A DNA stretch of 64,000 nt from Roridomyces roridus (taxonomy: Eukaryota > Basidiomycota > Agaricomycetes > Agaricales > Mycenaceae), in assembly GCA_029378245.1 (NCBI GenBank), contig JARKIF010000024.1, positions 1 through 64,000 on the forward strand, in the 5' to 3' direction. How positions within the stretch are numbered: position 1 is the first letter of the stretch; every line of letters begins with the position of its first letter. The notes beneath the pieces are model-generated. The model saw only the letters and a program-made list of their open reading frames with translations, was not told where the DNA came from and did not search any database. The translations under genes and the position numbers were made by a program. Of the stretch, positions 42,613-52,804 are shown in pieces.

Positions 42613-42790
42613 GGTGTTGCACGAGAGACGTGTTGCGCGCAAGGGATGGTGGAGGTACGGAGGCAAGAAGCGCGTCCGCGTCTGATCCGTCATACACAAA
42701 CAAACAATCACACAGCCACAATATGAAATTCCCACTTTTCTCCACCATTTCTCAATTCTCGCAGAAAATTAACGGTTGCCGATCAGGCCC
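42607..42790 (-). repeat. Harbinger right terminal inverted repeat (184 bp)
   Basis: Mirror of 39889-40072 and includes the transposase ATG. It ends GATCAGGCCC before the TGA target duplicate. Confidence 0.9.
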
Positions 42791-43125
42791 TGAGAGACAC
42801 AGAGATTTCCGAATCATGGTGCTGGCCAGTTTCTTGTGTTTCGATGAAAAAGTTGTGAAAAATAGCATTCAATTTCTTGTTGTCTAGCTTGAGTAGCAGG
42901 AATCGAACCTGGGAGCTCAGATCGGCCGACCAGACCTGCGACTTGACATTCGGATGCTGCGAGCCCTCAGCGCCTAGCCAATGCACTCCTTAGTAGCTCA
43001 TGCAGCCAGACAGATCGGCGGTCCCGTCAACGCGGGATCCGAACTGTAATAGGGCCAGCTCACCAAGACAGAGACAATAATTTTCTTCATCGGTTCATCT
43101 GTTTTCTTGCGAGCAGAAAAAAATT
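42791..43125 (-). repeat. Segmental duplication: upstream block, distal part, with tRNA-derived unit
   Basis: Inverted match to about 14890-15241, including AGCAGGAATCGAACCTGGGA (about 42896) and GTCAACGCGGGATCCGAACTG (about 43025). Confidence 0.7.
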
Positions 43126-43199
43126 GCACTCCTGGTGCGAATTCCGCACTGACCAATCGACCAGGTGAACCTGATGTTCAGCCAACTCAAAGAAAAGGG

Positions 43200-43310
43200 C
43201 AGTCGACGTCGACAGACGCATGGCGGATGCCGGGAGTCAAACCCGCGCTCTCCCTTGCCTGATACAGTCCATACCTCGCAACTGAGGAGGGTGTGATGCC
43301 ACATGCGTGA
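43200..43310 (-). repeat. tRNA T-arm-like unit
   Basis: GATGCCGGGAGTCAAACCCG with a following ATACAGTCCATACCTCGCAA; the same unit as at 36258-36330, both reading tRNA-like on the minus strand. Not foldable as a tRNA. Confidence 0.5.
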
Positions 43311-43807
43311 AATCATTGAAATCACGTCAGAACCAACCCCGCGCGTACATTTCAATTCTACGATAAACATTGACACTCCGCGAGTCGCACCGTCACCCGT
43401 CGAATACAAGAATGCATCGAACTTGAACATGCCGCGTTCTGCCGATGTTCCGGATATTGATCCGATCTGATCGGCATCCCGGCATCAGACAAATCAAGTG
43501 AAACTCCGACATGCCGTACGATGTTCCCGTCACCCTCCCTCACAAAGCAAATTCAGACACATCCAGACGGTGTTTCGAGTCCAGGAGAGAGGCGGCAGAA
43601 TGTCCCGAGAATCACTAGCTCACGGGATGTTGAGAATATGCGGGAATTACAACTCGGCACGCATACCTCGGAAGCGGCAGTTCAATGAGCTGCGGAATGA
43701 ATTGGTAATTTTCCCGTAGGATTAGTGAGCCTGCTTGAAATCCGCAGCTCTTCCCTTTTTGTATCGTTCTTTCCATAAATCCGTCTTTGACCGGACTGCG
43801 TACATAG

Positions 43808-43817
43808 TATATAAAGG
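43808..43817 (+). promoter_or_regulatory. TATA-like box without a recognised gene
   Basis: TATATAAAGG, followed by 400 bp with no coding frame I can support. It may belong to a solo LTR-like remnant or a non-coding transcript. Confidence 0.3.
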
Positions 43818-44269
43818 CTCGACATGTAGTAGCTACTCAGTCCAATTCAGCCCACTTTTTAGTGCAAGCTCCCGAGGCCTCACAAACCCCCAAAACAACA
43901 GCCGCTCATCGAGTACAACCGTGTGCTCGCTGTACAACGCCAAAACCCCTCTGATCGCTGCCTCCATCGTCGACTACTGCTTTTTCTTGGGTCATTGTCG
44001 GCCTTTGCAAAAAGAGTAGGATTTTCTCACCGTTGACTGAAGTCCTCTATTTTCTAGCTCGTCTCTGTTGGTTGGAGTTTCCCGACAAACTCAGCCACAA
44101 CCTCTGTTTTCCTGCCGATACCGCTCGGCAGCCGTCTCCGTCTCGAATCACGTATATTCGGGTCTGCGCGTATCCGATCGCCCGGGCTTACACAATTCCC
44201 CACTCGTTCGATTTCTGTGGCTAAAGACAAGCCTCATCAGATTTCGAATCGTATCATTTTACATCGTCA

Positions 44270-44540
44270 CAAGGGGCGTGCGCCATGCACCACATCCATT
44301 GGTTTGACTCTAGACCATAGACCCGGGTGACCTGAAGGAAAATTCAGCAAAGTCAAGAGAAATATACTTCAGTCAAGAAATCGCATCACGGTCCACGGAT
44401 GCCGGGCGTCGAACCGGTTACCTCAGGCTGGTACTTTCCTGTCAGCGCGAGTGAATAACATCACCGTGCGCCGTGCATAACGTCCCGGGGGTGGAAATTT
44501 GCAGTATCAGTGGAGCGGAGCGAAATTCAACAACCTAGGT
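44270..44540 (+). repeat. Dispersed repeat A, copy 3
   Basis: Same order of landmarks as at 36310-36570: GCCATGCACCACATCC, TTTGACTCTAGACC, GATGCCGGGCGTCGAAC, ATCACCGTGCGCCGTG, GAAATTTGCAGTATCAG, AGCGAAATTCAACAAC. Confidence 0.65.
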
Positions 44541-45320
44541 CCTACAAGAAGAAATTACGATTGCTAACTTGCTTAGGAATCATCTTTATGGATCCCTCTT
44601 CATCAAACCGTCCCCGATGCCCATTTGGAATCCGGAACATGATCCGACCTGGGCTCGTTTTTAGATTCCCGTACCTTGACCGCTATGCTCGGTCCACAAA
44701 ATTCGGTTTGTCTTCTTTCGGGGTTCAATGGCAAGAATTGATTGGAATCCACGGCCGCGCCAAGTAGACCTACAGTCTTCTCACATAAAATTAGACATAA
44801 TAAACTCTAATGAAGATTTTCAAAACCCATTAGAAGCTACAAATTCAGGTACAACCTAGACCTACAGTCTGTACAATGTCTGCATGAGAGGGACAAGAGA
44901 CGGCCGTCCCGGAGTCCGGCTTCCGTTTTGACTTGGGGGGCAGGGCCGTTGCAAGCACGGCATAAAACAAAAACTTCCTTTTTTTTGGATCCTTTCTGAT
45001 AGACAATGAGTGATGCATAATCTTTGCGCAGGCGCAGACAAGGTGGAGACATGTGTCACCTGTGACGGTGCGGTTTCCTCACCGTGACATCAGTCACATG
45101 TGACAATACCTCAAAACTTTCAATTCTGCAAGAAACACCGGTTAGTTAATAGTGATGGGGTGCAAAGGAAATGACAATGAACTCATGCTTCAAACTTTCT
45201 GCCACCAATAGACTTATGGAAATGAAAATGGTGGCCAGAGGCCATGAAACATCCTTTGATCAGGAGAAAATAGTTGGCACAGGTATATGTGGCCCACAGT
45301 GAACCCACCGTGGACCCAGA
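44541..45320. other. AT-richer gene-free stretch
   Basis: No open frame, RNA or repeat that I can support. Confidence 0.35.
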
Positions 45321-45654
45321 TAGAGCTCCAACCGTTTCGTTTTCATTTGCCGGGGGGTACAAACGAAACGGTTACATAAGCGGTACCGTTTGAAACCGTT
45401 TATGCCTCAAATGGCCCGTCCAGCTGCCAAGAGGGGCTCATATGGTCTTCTAACTGTTCAAAAGTGAGCAGAACATGTACCCCTCAGTTGGGAACACCAC
45501 CAACTGACGGATATCGCCAGATAGGGTACCGTTTGCAAACCGTTTACGTGGATTTCAATCCGTTTCCGTTTGCAGTCCGTCGCAAACAAAACGGTTAGAA
45601 ATACCGTTTACAAACCGTTTAAAACCGTTTCAAACGGAAACGGTTGGAGCTCTA
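45321..45654. mobile_element. hAT-type MITE, 334 bp
   Basis: Terminal inverted repeats TAGAGCTCCAACCGTTTC / GAAACGGTTGGAGCTCTA are flanked by 8-bp direct repeats GACCCAGA (45313-45320 and 45655-45662). An 8-bp TSD with TAGAG ends is the hAT pattern. Inside, both subterminal regions are packed with AAACGGT/ACCGTTT motifs in both orientations, like hAT transposase-binding sites. No coding capacity, so it is a non-autonomous element. Confidence 0.85.
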
Positions 45655-46123
45655 GACCCAGATGTCAACTGGAGCCACTGGGATAAGACTCAACAGTGAG
45701 TGTGCCACTGCCAGTAATCACTGAACCCTGATAGATTCAGATCACAGTGCATAAAGGCTTCCCACTTTCCACCACAAGTAGACCTACCATGATAAAAATG
45801 GTACCCACAGCTCATGAAAGTTTACATCCCTGTTATGAAATAACCACAGAAGGGATATACTTAATAGTCAACCACTGTAGGAAACAGTAATTCTTGGCCT
45901 GCAAATTGGTACTCAGAACAACCCAGGGTGTCCAAGGGGAATTTGAAGTCTAGAGCAGCAGTGTTAATAGTGGACCAGGTTCCTGATGCAATGTAGAAAC
46001 TACACTGTTATCTGCAGGTACAAGTACATGGATTTTGATGTGCAGAGCAGGATCAGAGAGTTTATCCCATTTTGAATGCCACTAATTTTTCTAATTTATC
46101 TGAAAGGTTAAATACACATCAAT

Positions 46124-47821
46124 TATGGAAGGTCTAACACTCAAGCTGATGTGATGGACGTCGCTTGACAATTTTGGCAATTTCACCCGACGGCCGCTCG
46201 CTTACGGTTTGATTCGCATCAGTGTCTAACCAGTCAGCCGAATTGTGCCGATGGACAGCCGGCAACATGCTGCGTACAGAACTGAGAAGACACGGTGGCA
46301 GACGTGAAAGTGGACCGAGAAATACGGAAAGATGTTGGGAGTTGGGGCCATGAGCCCGAACAGACGTCAAACATCGCGTAAACAACAATTCGTTCGCGTC
46401 AACTTTCCTGGAAATGATGTTAATCCGACTCAAATATCCCCCCGAAGTTGAACCAACGTCCTCACATTTTTTCTGCTCCACCACAAGGGGGCACCGGGAT
46501 CGAAATTTCGTACCGGGGGAGGGGGGGGGGGGTCCCGAGCGGGCTCGAAAAAAACTTCTACCTGTATATTAGTAAAGGTGTTTTGGAGCATGTAAACACC
46601 ATTTTACCAGTTCAGATTGTGCTATAACCACTCAGGGTAGCCTCCCAACCACCAGAACTTTGAATTGATCGAAATTTCCAAATTGGGACTGATATATTAC
46701 ATAATACAGCCTGTCCTGACAAGGCATTCCCACAGAAAACAAGTGGATCATTGCTCAGGCAGACATGAGATGGGTCTGATTGACACTGGGGCCCTTCAAC
46801 AAGCTTGTAATCAATATTTTTTGTATGGTTGGGAGGCGCAGATTGCTCGGACCACCGGTAAATCACATGACCGTGTGAATGATCTGCCTTATATAGGAGG
46901 GGAGGGGGGGGGGGGGGGTCCAGCCAGGGTTGAAAAAAACTTTTCGACCCCATATCCGAAATTCCGATCCCGATGCCCCCTTGCTCCACCACATCTAATA
47001 ACGCGTACCGCGGGCCACCGCCGGTTTCTTCTGTACATGTTCTTGATCAGCAACAGGTGCCAATCAAAGTTGAGCGCTAGGAGCCTCAGGAGTCGGGAGA
47101 TGGTTTGCAGGGCGTTATTGCTTTGCTTTCTCCCTGCCTGTATGAATATCTGTTTCTTTTCGCGACACTGTGTCGCGTCGAAGCATGTCCTGTGATCTGG
47201 TGACGTAGGGATCGTGCACAATTGAAACGCGTCTCTCCAGAAGACTCGCAAACGTGAGTGCCGTAATTCACTCCCAGACGGGACTTGGCTGCTTGAAACC
47301 CTCGCCGCATTGCGTGGGATTGATGTACTTCCAGGGCTGGGACCTGCAATTCAATGACTCACAAAAGATTCAACAAAATGAATGAAGCTCAAGTATCTGA
47401 CTCGCGGTTCGACATTGAGTAAGTACCAAGTAAGTACCCACAGGCTGGACAATAAATTGAGAAAACTGAAGTAGAGAATCAGGAAATGTGGCCTGCACGC
47501 GCCGTATGGTGATGTATGTATGGTAAAGACTCACGAGAAACGTACGTTGATGGAGCAAACCAGGAGGCTACCAGTTGCATAACTCGGAAGATGCTGAACG
47601 TGACGAGAAGGTGGTGGCTGATGCGGCCACAAAATCAGATTAGTGGGTAGGGGGTTGCAAATGAGAACGGGGAGGAACACATTTCGGCTGGAGATCGGCT
47701 CAGCAGCGGGACAATCGGCACTCTGATGCCAATCACCTGGTAAGCGAGCGGCTGCCAGGTGAAATTGCCAAAATTGTCAAGCGACGTCCATCACATCAGC
47801 TTGAGTGTTAGACCTTCCATA
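46124..47821. mobile_element. 1.7-kb element with long TIRs, interrupted by a nested MITE
   Basis: The first 64 nt, starting TATGGAAGGTCTAACACTC, are repeated in exact inverted form at the right end, with weaker pairing for about 40 nt more. Flanking direct repeats CATCAAT (7 bp, 46117-46123 and 47822-47828; 8 bp, ACATCAAT, if the end is placed one base differently) mark the insertion. No transposase is visible. A hAT-like origin is possible from the TSD length, but the family is not certain. The element at 46484-46983 inserted into it later. Confidence 0.8.
46484..46983. mobile_element. hAT-type MITE, 500 bp, nested in the 46.1-kb element
   Basis: Ends are CAAGGGGGCACCGGGATCG and, inverted, CAAGGGGGCATCGGGATCG, with 8-bp direct repeats CTCCACCA (46476-46483, 46984-46991). 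CAAGGG-type ends with an 8-bp TSD fit hAT. It contains two long G tracts (about 46514-46531 and 46899-46918), each followed by a GGGTCC...AAAAAAACTT unit. Non-coding. Confidence 0.82.
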
Positions 47822-48111
47822 CATCAATAGACCCTGAGCTTTAAGCCAATCCACATTTCAAGGACCCAGACCCTTTGGAGAGCTTGGAATGAGCTGGTCA
47901 CAAAAAGTTAGTAAATCAACAATATCATACACAATATTGGAAATAGGACCTCAGTCTTGCAGAGCAAAACACAATCTAAAGAGCCAAGAGTGTGCCTGTA
48001 AAACTTCAAGGGGATTGGTGCAAAACTGGATGCTCCAGAGCAAAAAGAAAAATGAGCTGATGGGAGCTGTCAAGATCAGTGATTGTGGCCGCAAAAAGGA
48101 AGTGCACAGCC

Positions 48112-49860
48112 GGATAATTCTATCCAGAAACCCGGGGTCCAGTCAGAAACCCCCCTCTTATATGGAAACCCATATCAGTAAAATATTTCAAGGGGGGGTT
48201 TCTCAATTTGAATGAGTTTTGATCATCATTGATGCGACCGGTCTCGGCAGGGAATCCGAGGAATGTGTCAGCTGTTGATACCAGGTGGCACTCGCGCGTC
48301 AGGAACGTCGGGGTACGGTGGGGAATCAAATGAGGAATAAAAATATCATTCAAGGCAAACTACAGGTGTTGTAAACATTAAGAAGCGGCGGGCGGACAAC
48401 GAGCTGGCATCAACTGCGAGCAGGAGGGCGGGAAATCCAAGAACGGGAAGGGCGGGTGTCGCGGACAGCGGTGGCACGCAAGCGTGGGGTGGAGGGAGGG
48501 ATGGTCACGCCGGGCCGGCTGCGGGGAAGCCGGAAACCCTTGGCAAGAATTAGCAATGGTCGCGACGATGCTGACCGTGTGTGCGAATTGGGTGTACTGG
48601 ATGCTAAGCGATGCTTTGGAGCGGGCACAACGCGCAGGACCTGGCAGTGACACGTCAGACAGGGGTCTGTTGCCTGTTTAGCTTTGGGCACAAGGGTACT
48701 GGTCTTAACCAGGACAGGGTGTACCCTGGGTACTACACTGGTGGGTACCCCAAGTACCCCGCACCATATACATACCCGCTATCCGCCACTGGATACATTA
48801 TGTCAATTAAACATACTCCAAGTATGCATAGCAAATGCATAGGGTACCCTGGGGCAGTGGGGTAGGGGTACCCGACAAGTAATCACTTAAGACTCAAGTG
48901 GCTACTTAGTACTAATACTTAATACTACTTATTTTACTACTAAGTGGCAAATGCTCATGGGGGATTGAACCCAAGGAAGTCAATGCTCCAAGCCACAGTT
49001 ATATACATTTTGGCAGCATAGCCACAGGTCTTTTGATCCAGACTGTTTGGCAACTGTGTGGGCCATTGTTTGAAAAAAAGAACAATGGGAAGAAAGGACA
49101 AAGAGAACAATGGCACCAGCTTTGATCCAGCTTTGATTGACAAATTCAACTTTTTTTGATGTCTAGGTGGCACACTTGATGGGCCATTGTTCTAAAAAGT
49201 ATATAAGGGCCAGTGCTCTGTCCTACCTTCTGGGGGCTTCAAGCCCCTACCTTTGCATGTTCAAGTACTTACTTCACTACATTGAGTCAAGTTCAATTTA
49301 CTAGTACCAAGTTAGTATTAGCATGTCTGATGGAGTTCAAAGTACTGATTGGGGTACCCTGGACCCAGTGGGGTACGGGGTACTCAGCAGGGTATGGGGG
49401 GTACTCAGCGGGGCATAGGGTACTTATTCAGTAGAATACTTATACCCGGGGTACCCAGTGCACTGTGCAATATTTGTGCTTCTGGCAAGTACTTAACCTT
49501 ACTCGTAGTATATCTACTGAATTACCAGAAGTGGGGTACCCTGAGGGTACACCCTGTCCTGGTTGGGACCAGTACCCCGCTGCCCAAAGCTAAGCGTATC
49601 TTATCAGGGGTGAGAGTGAGGCGGGCCGCGGGAGCGTGTCCAATATGATATGGAGTCGGTCGACGACGGGGGCGAGAGTGAAGGCGCGAGGGAAAGTCGT
49701 CTGTATGTGTCAGCAGACATGATCGGCAATCTGTCGGCGGGATGTTCGCATCAAATTGTGCTGCATTGTTGCCGAAACTCACAACCTGGGTTTCTATGTA
49801 GACATCTATTTATAACTGGGGGTTTCGCACTAGACCCCGGGTTTCTGGATAGAATTATCC
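48112..49860. mobile_element. 1.75-kb non-autonomous element with 10-bp TSD (MULE-like)
   Basis: About 43 bp terminal inverted repeats (GGATAATTCTATCCAGAAAC... to a GAAACCCCC block) are flanked by perfect 10-bp direct repeats GTGCACAGCC (48102-48111 and 49861-49870). A 9-11 bp TSD is typical of Mutator-like elements, though the TIR is short for one. No transposase is seen. A second element sits inside at 48681-49590. Confidence 0.8.
48681..49590. mobile_element. 910-bp TA-flanked element nested in the 48.1-kb element
   Basis: Imperfect inverted repeats of about 47 bp (GCTTTGGGCA, GGGTACTGGTC, AACCAGGACAGGGTGTACCC on both sides) are flanked by TA. The interior is rich in GGGTACCC-like palindromes and has no coding frame. 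A TA target duplication suggests a Tc1/mariner-type origin; the family is not certain. Confidence 0.7.
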
Positions 49861-49876
49861 GTGCACAGCCGGGTTA

Positions 49877-50131
49877 CAGCGGTTTTCAAAACAGTATACG
49901 GGTTTGGAGCCCTGCTCCACGTACATTTTTGCTGACCTTTGTTTGACGGAGAGTCGAGCTTCTGCTCCACTCAACTCCACAACTCAATTCGAGAGCTGTG
50001 CCATGGCTAGACGGCATTTCCCTTTCCGGGCAGGCAAGTGGAGTCGAAGCAGACGCGCCAGCATACAGAGGTCAACACAGATGAAGGTGGAGCGCTGCAT
50101 CAAAACCCGTATACTGTTTTGCAAACCGCTG
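49877..50131. mobile_element. Mariner/pogo-like MITE, 255 bp
   Basis: TA-flanked (49875-49876, 50132-50133) with ends CAGCGGTTT.CAAAACAGTA, the usual shape of Tc1/mariner/pogo termini. Inverted similarity continues with mismatches for about 100 bp (GTATACGGGTTT, GCTCCAC, TTGACCTYTGT-like blocks), so most of the element is a long imperfect hairpin. Non-coding. Confidence 0.78.
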
Positions 50132-50133
50132 TA

Positions 50134-51332
50134 ATCAAAAGTCTGAAATTTCGTGAAAACATGCCCAGAATTTGGCCCACACGAATTTGAAAAGAACGAG
50201 AACTTAGCAAGTAAGTTCTCGTAATAGTAGTCGACATTGACAGCGAAAAAACAAATGAGCACCAGAAATTTCCGTGGCCCCCTCGGCCGTGAGTCACTGA
50301 GTGAGGTTAGACAAACGTCATTACGTATCCACCTGGACGAGAAGTACAATGGTTCGACTTTGGGCGGACGACCGTCGGACCAGCCACCAGATCACCGATC
50401 AGGGCGATCAGGCTGACACATACAACGTCGTCATTTCGCACTGCCTCTGTGCTCCCTCTCCCACCCACGTCGCCTGCATGAAATGCGTCGTATCCTCAGG
50501 CCCTTTCTCGGAAAATCTAACACTTTGCGTTTCTCACTGAAACTCACAGTCTGCTGCGCTTCTACGGGCCGAAGCAGCCCCACACCAATCCCGAATCTCC
50601 CACATACCACCCGCCGCGCTCGGCTGCATTCTTGGGCTCTCCGGGCGAATGTATGCTTGGCTGTTATGCTGGAATAATGAACTCCTTCTGCGACGATGGT
50701 CAGGACCACTCACCCATCTCGCGGCCTCGTGGACTCAGTGGTCAGCTGAGCTCCTCCATAGAGACCGTTTGCACAGGGTATTCCTGGACGATTTATACTT
50801 GGCTCAGCAGACGGTCACTCTGGAGACTTGTGGCTTCCGTGTGAGTCACCTTTCACATTGGCAGTCTTTTTGCCGGGACGACCGCCCATAACGACTCGTG
50901 TGCCACTCAGACTTCATCCTTGGTCCAATTTTCGTCGGATGCATCTCACGGAATCCGCCTGGGCTGTTTCTCAGAAGTTTCTCGTGGCTGTTCCTGGTTC
51001 GGCCCCCAAGATATCTTGCTGCATCCCTCCCTCGACCAGAAGCTCACTCCGTGATGGTCATTCTACACGTAGCAAGGCCTCCCTGATACTGATGCCCGTA
51101 CTGCGTCTTCTCTCTCGTCTTCCTCTCTTTCGCATCACCATTATCAGCCGCCCACCCTCTATTGGCTCGCGGGTGCGGTCCATCCCTCCTTCTCCCGTCT
51201 CTGGCACCAATAACAGCTTACACTGCCGTTGGACGGTTACATCCTGTGTGAACGAGACACGTATGTATTTGAGGCCGGTCTAGCCTGGGCCCACCTCCAT
51301 CGACAGACTAGGTCTCCTCTACGCCGCCCGCC
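50134..51332. other. Gene-poor stretch upstream of the 7-TM gene
   Basis: Open frames with GC-rich coding-like composition exist on the plus strand (about 50600-51250, for instance MYAWLLCWNNELLLRRW at 50649), but I find no domain or consistent splicing. They may be a decayed gene or 5' untranslated exons. Confidence 0.3.
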
Positions 51333-52804
51333 ATGTCTTCCACACTCCCACCTCCGCTGCCCACCATGACCTCTTCGGCTAACATCTCCATGGCGGCAGC
51401 CACCGCGCTCACAGTCAACGTGCAGATGGGGTTTTATCTCATGGCGGTGAGTCGGTTGTTCCCGCACCTCAAGTCGATGAACGCAGCGATGCTCGCAGGT
51501 TGAGATGCTCTTCTACGGTATGCACTCTCCATCATCACCTCGCATCCATTCACCGAGAGGTACAGGCGGCTATGTTGTCCTCTTCGGCTTCTACGCAAAC
51601 ATCCTCTACCAAAAAGGCGGCCTCCGACCACAACGGTTCCTCCACATTGCCACGATAATCCTCTTCGTCCTCTCCACCGCGCACTTTGCCTTGCTCCTGT
51701 CGAGCAGCGCGATTTACAATCATGCCAATATTGCAGTGCTCGCAGGACTGCCCTTGGATTTGAGGGATAAGAAAATCGGGGGCAAGATTACGGAGGCTGC
51801 TATTGGGATTTATGTTACCAGCAAGTGAGTGATTTAGTGTTCTAGGTGGAGGGTTGACGAAGGGTGTGCATAGTGTGATTGCAGACAGTATCTTCGTGCG
51901 TTTTGGTCCATATAGCAGGCATTGAATCTCTAACCTCAACTCAAAATCAGATCTTCCGGTGCTACGCCATCTGGGGCTTCCGCCGCAGCGTCGTGGCGTT
52001 CCCGATCCTCTGTACAATCGCTGTCGCAGGGGTCGGCTACGCAAATGTCATCGCCTCCTCCTTCAAAGGACTCGGTGCCACTTCGGGCGGGCCAAACAAC
52101 TTCCTCAGCTCTCTCACATTTGGCTCGGAAAACATCTCGTCTGGTTTCTTCATTATATCTATTTTGATATCCCTCGGAACGACACTTTTGTTGATGTTCT
52201 TGAGTGGTGCGTGGCCCTTCGTCTCTATGTTCTTGTGAAAACCGTTGAAGGAACTCAGCCGGTCGAATTTGGTACCTCGCCCGCTCGGCGTCTGGGCTAC
52301 TGGGACCCAAGATGACGGGAACATATTATACCATTGGTGCCATGATGTCCGTAAACTCGTCCCACTCTTTCCCATCCACTTACTCTGTGCGTTAGATTGG
52401 AGTCCGGAGCGGTATATGCCGCAGGCGTTCTCCTGGTCGTCATCCTGTGCATCTTCTACTCAAACACGCAGCTCTGGACCGGAGCGATATGCGCGCAGTT
52501 GGTGGTGCGTAACTGCAATCCCTCTCTCTTGCACCGACTCAATTCATCATGGATGCAGGGAATAGCCCCAACGATCATCGCAGTACGCGTTGGACTCGGG
52601 TACAGCGTGGACAACGTCGATTCGTTCATCGTCATGGCACATGGACAACCGCCCAACGTGCATGGTTCGCGGCCCCGCCGGCAGCAGCAGCGGCCTGAAC
52701 GGCAGAGCAGTTTCCGGCGCCTGGCACAATCGTTCGAGGGGCGTGTTCTGCACCTCCGCTCGGAGAGCAGTTACAATGAGAAGAGCACAAGTGGGGCAGT
52801 ATAA
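51333..52804 (+). CDS. Seven-helix membrane protein of an Agaricomycete-specific type
   Basis: At least eight exons splice in frame. After a Ser/Thr/Pro-rich N-terminus come hydrophobic helices: MGFYLMAVEMLFYGGYVVLF (helix split over two introns), ATIILFVLSTAHFALLL, EAAIGIYVTSNVIADSIF, IFRCYAIWGF (a very common motif in this family), VVAFPILCTIAVAGVGYA, IISILISLGTTLLLMFL, then VYAAGVLLVVILCIFYS and GIAPTIIAVRVGLG. A hydrophilic Arg/Ser/Gln-rich tail follows (HGSRPRRQQQRPERQ), presumably cytoplasmic. The family has expanded in mushrooms and I know of no tested function. The fragment at 1-345 is a relative. Confidence 0.75.

Larger units (their letters stand above)
39889..42790. mobile_element. 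PIF/Harbinger DNA transposon, 2902 bp, structurally complete
   Basis: The ends are GGGCCTGATCGGCAACCG and its reverse complement, flanked by 3-bp direct repeats TGA (39886-39888 and 42791-42793), the TSD length of this superfamily. The terminal inverted repeats are 184 bp and identical over the length I compared by eye. Inside are the two usual Harbinger genes, convergent: a Myb/SANT-like DNA-binding protein and a DDE (HARBI1-type) nuclease, both with open frames. The unoccupied target is visible in the homologous blocks at 15239-15241 and near 28378, so the boundaries are exact. Intact genes and matching TIRs suggest a young and possibly active element. Confidence 0.93.

Noticed and set aside
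39944..42735. N-terminal extensions of 41 residues for both Harbinger proteins (MGISYCGC...)
   Set aside because: They are identical because they are TIR sequence read from both ends; the internal MP start fits the families better.
43628..44190. Solo LTR (TGTTGAGAATATG... with TATATAAAGG)
   Set aside because: No matching CA end with a 5-bp target duplication could be found and no second copy is in the window.
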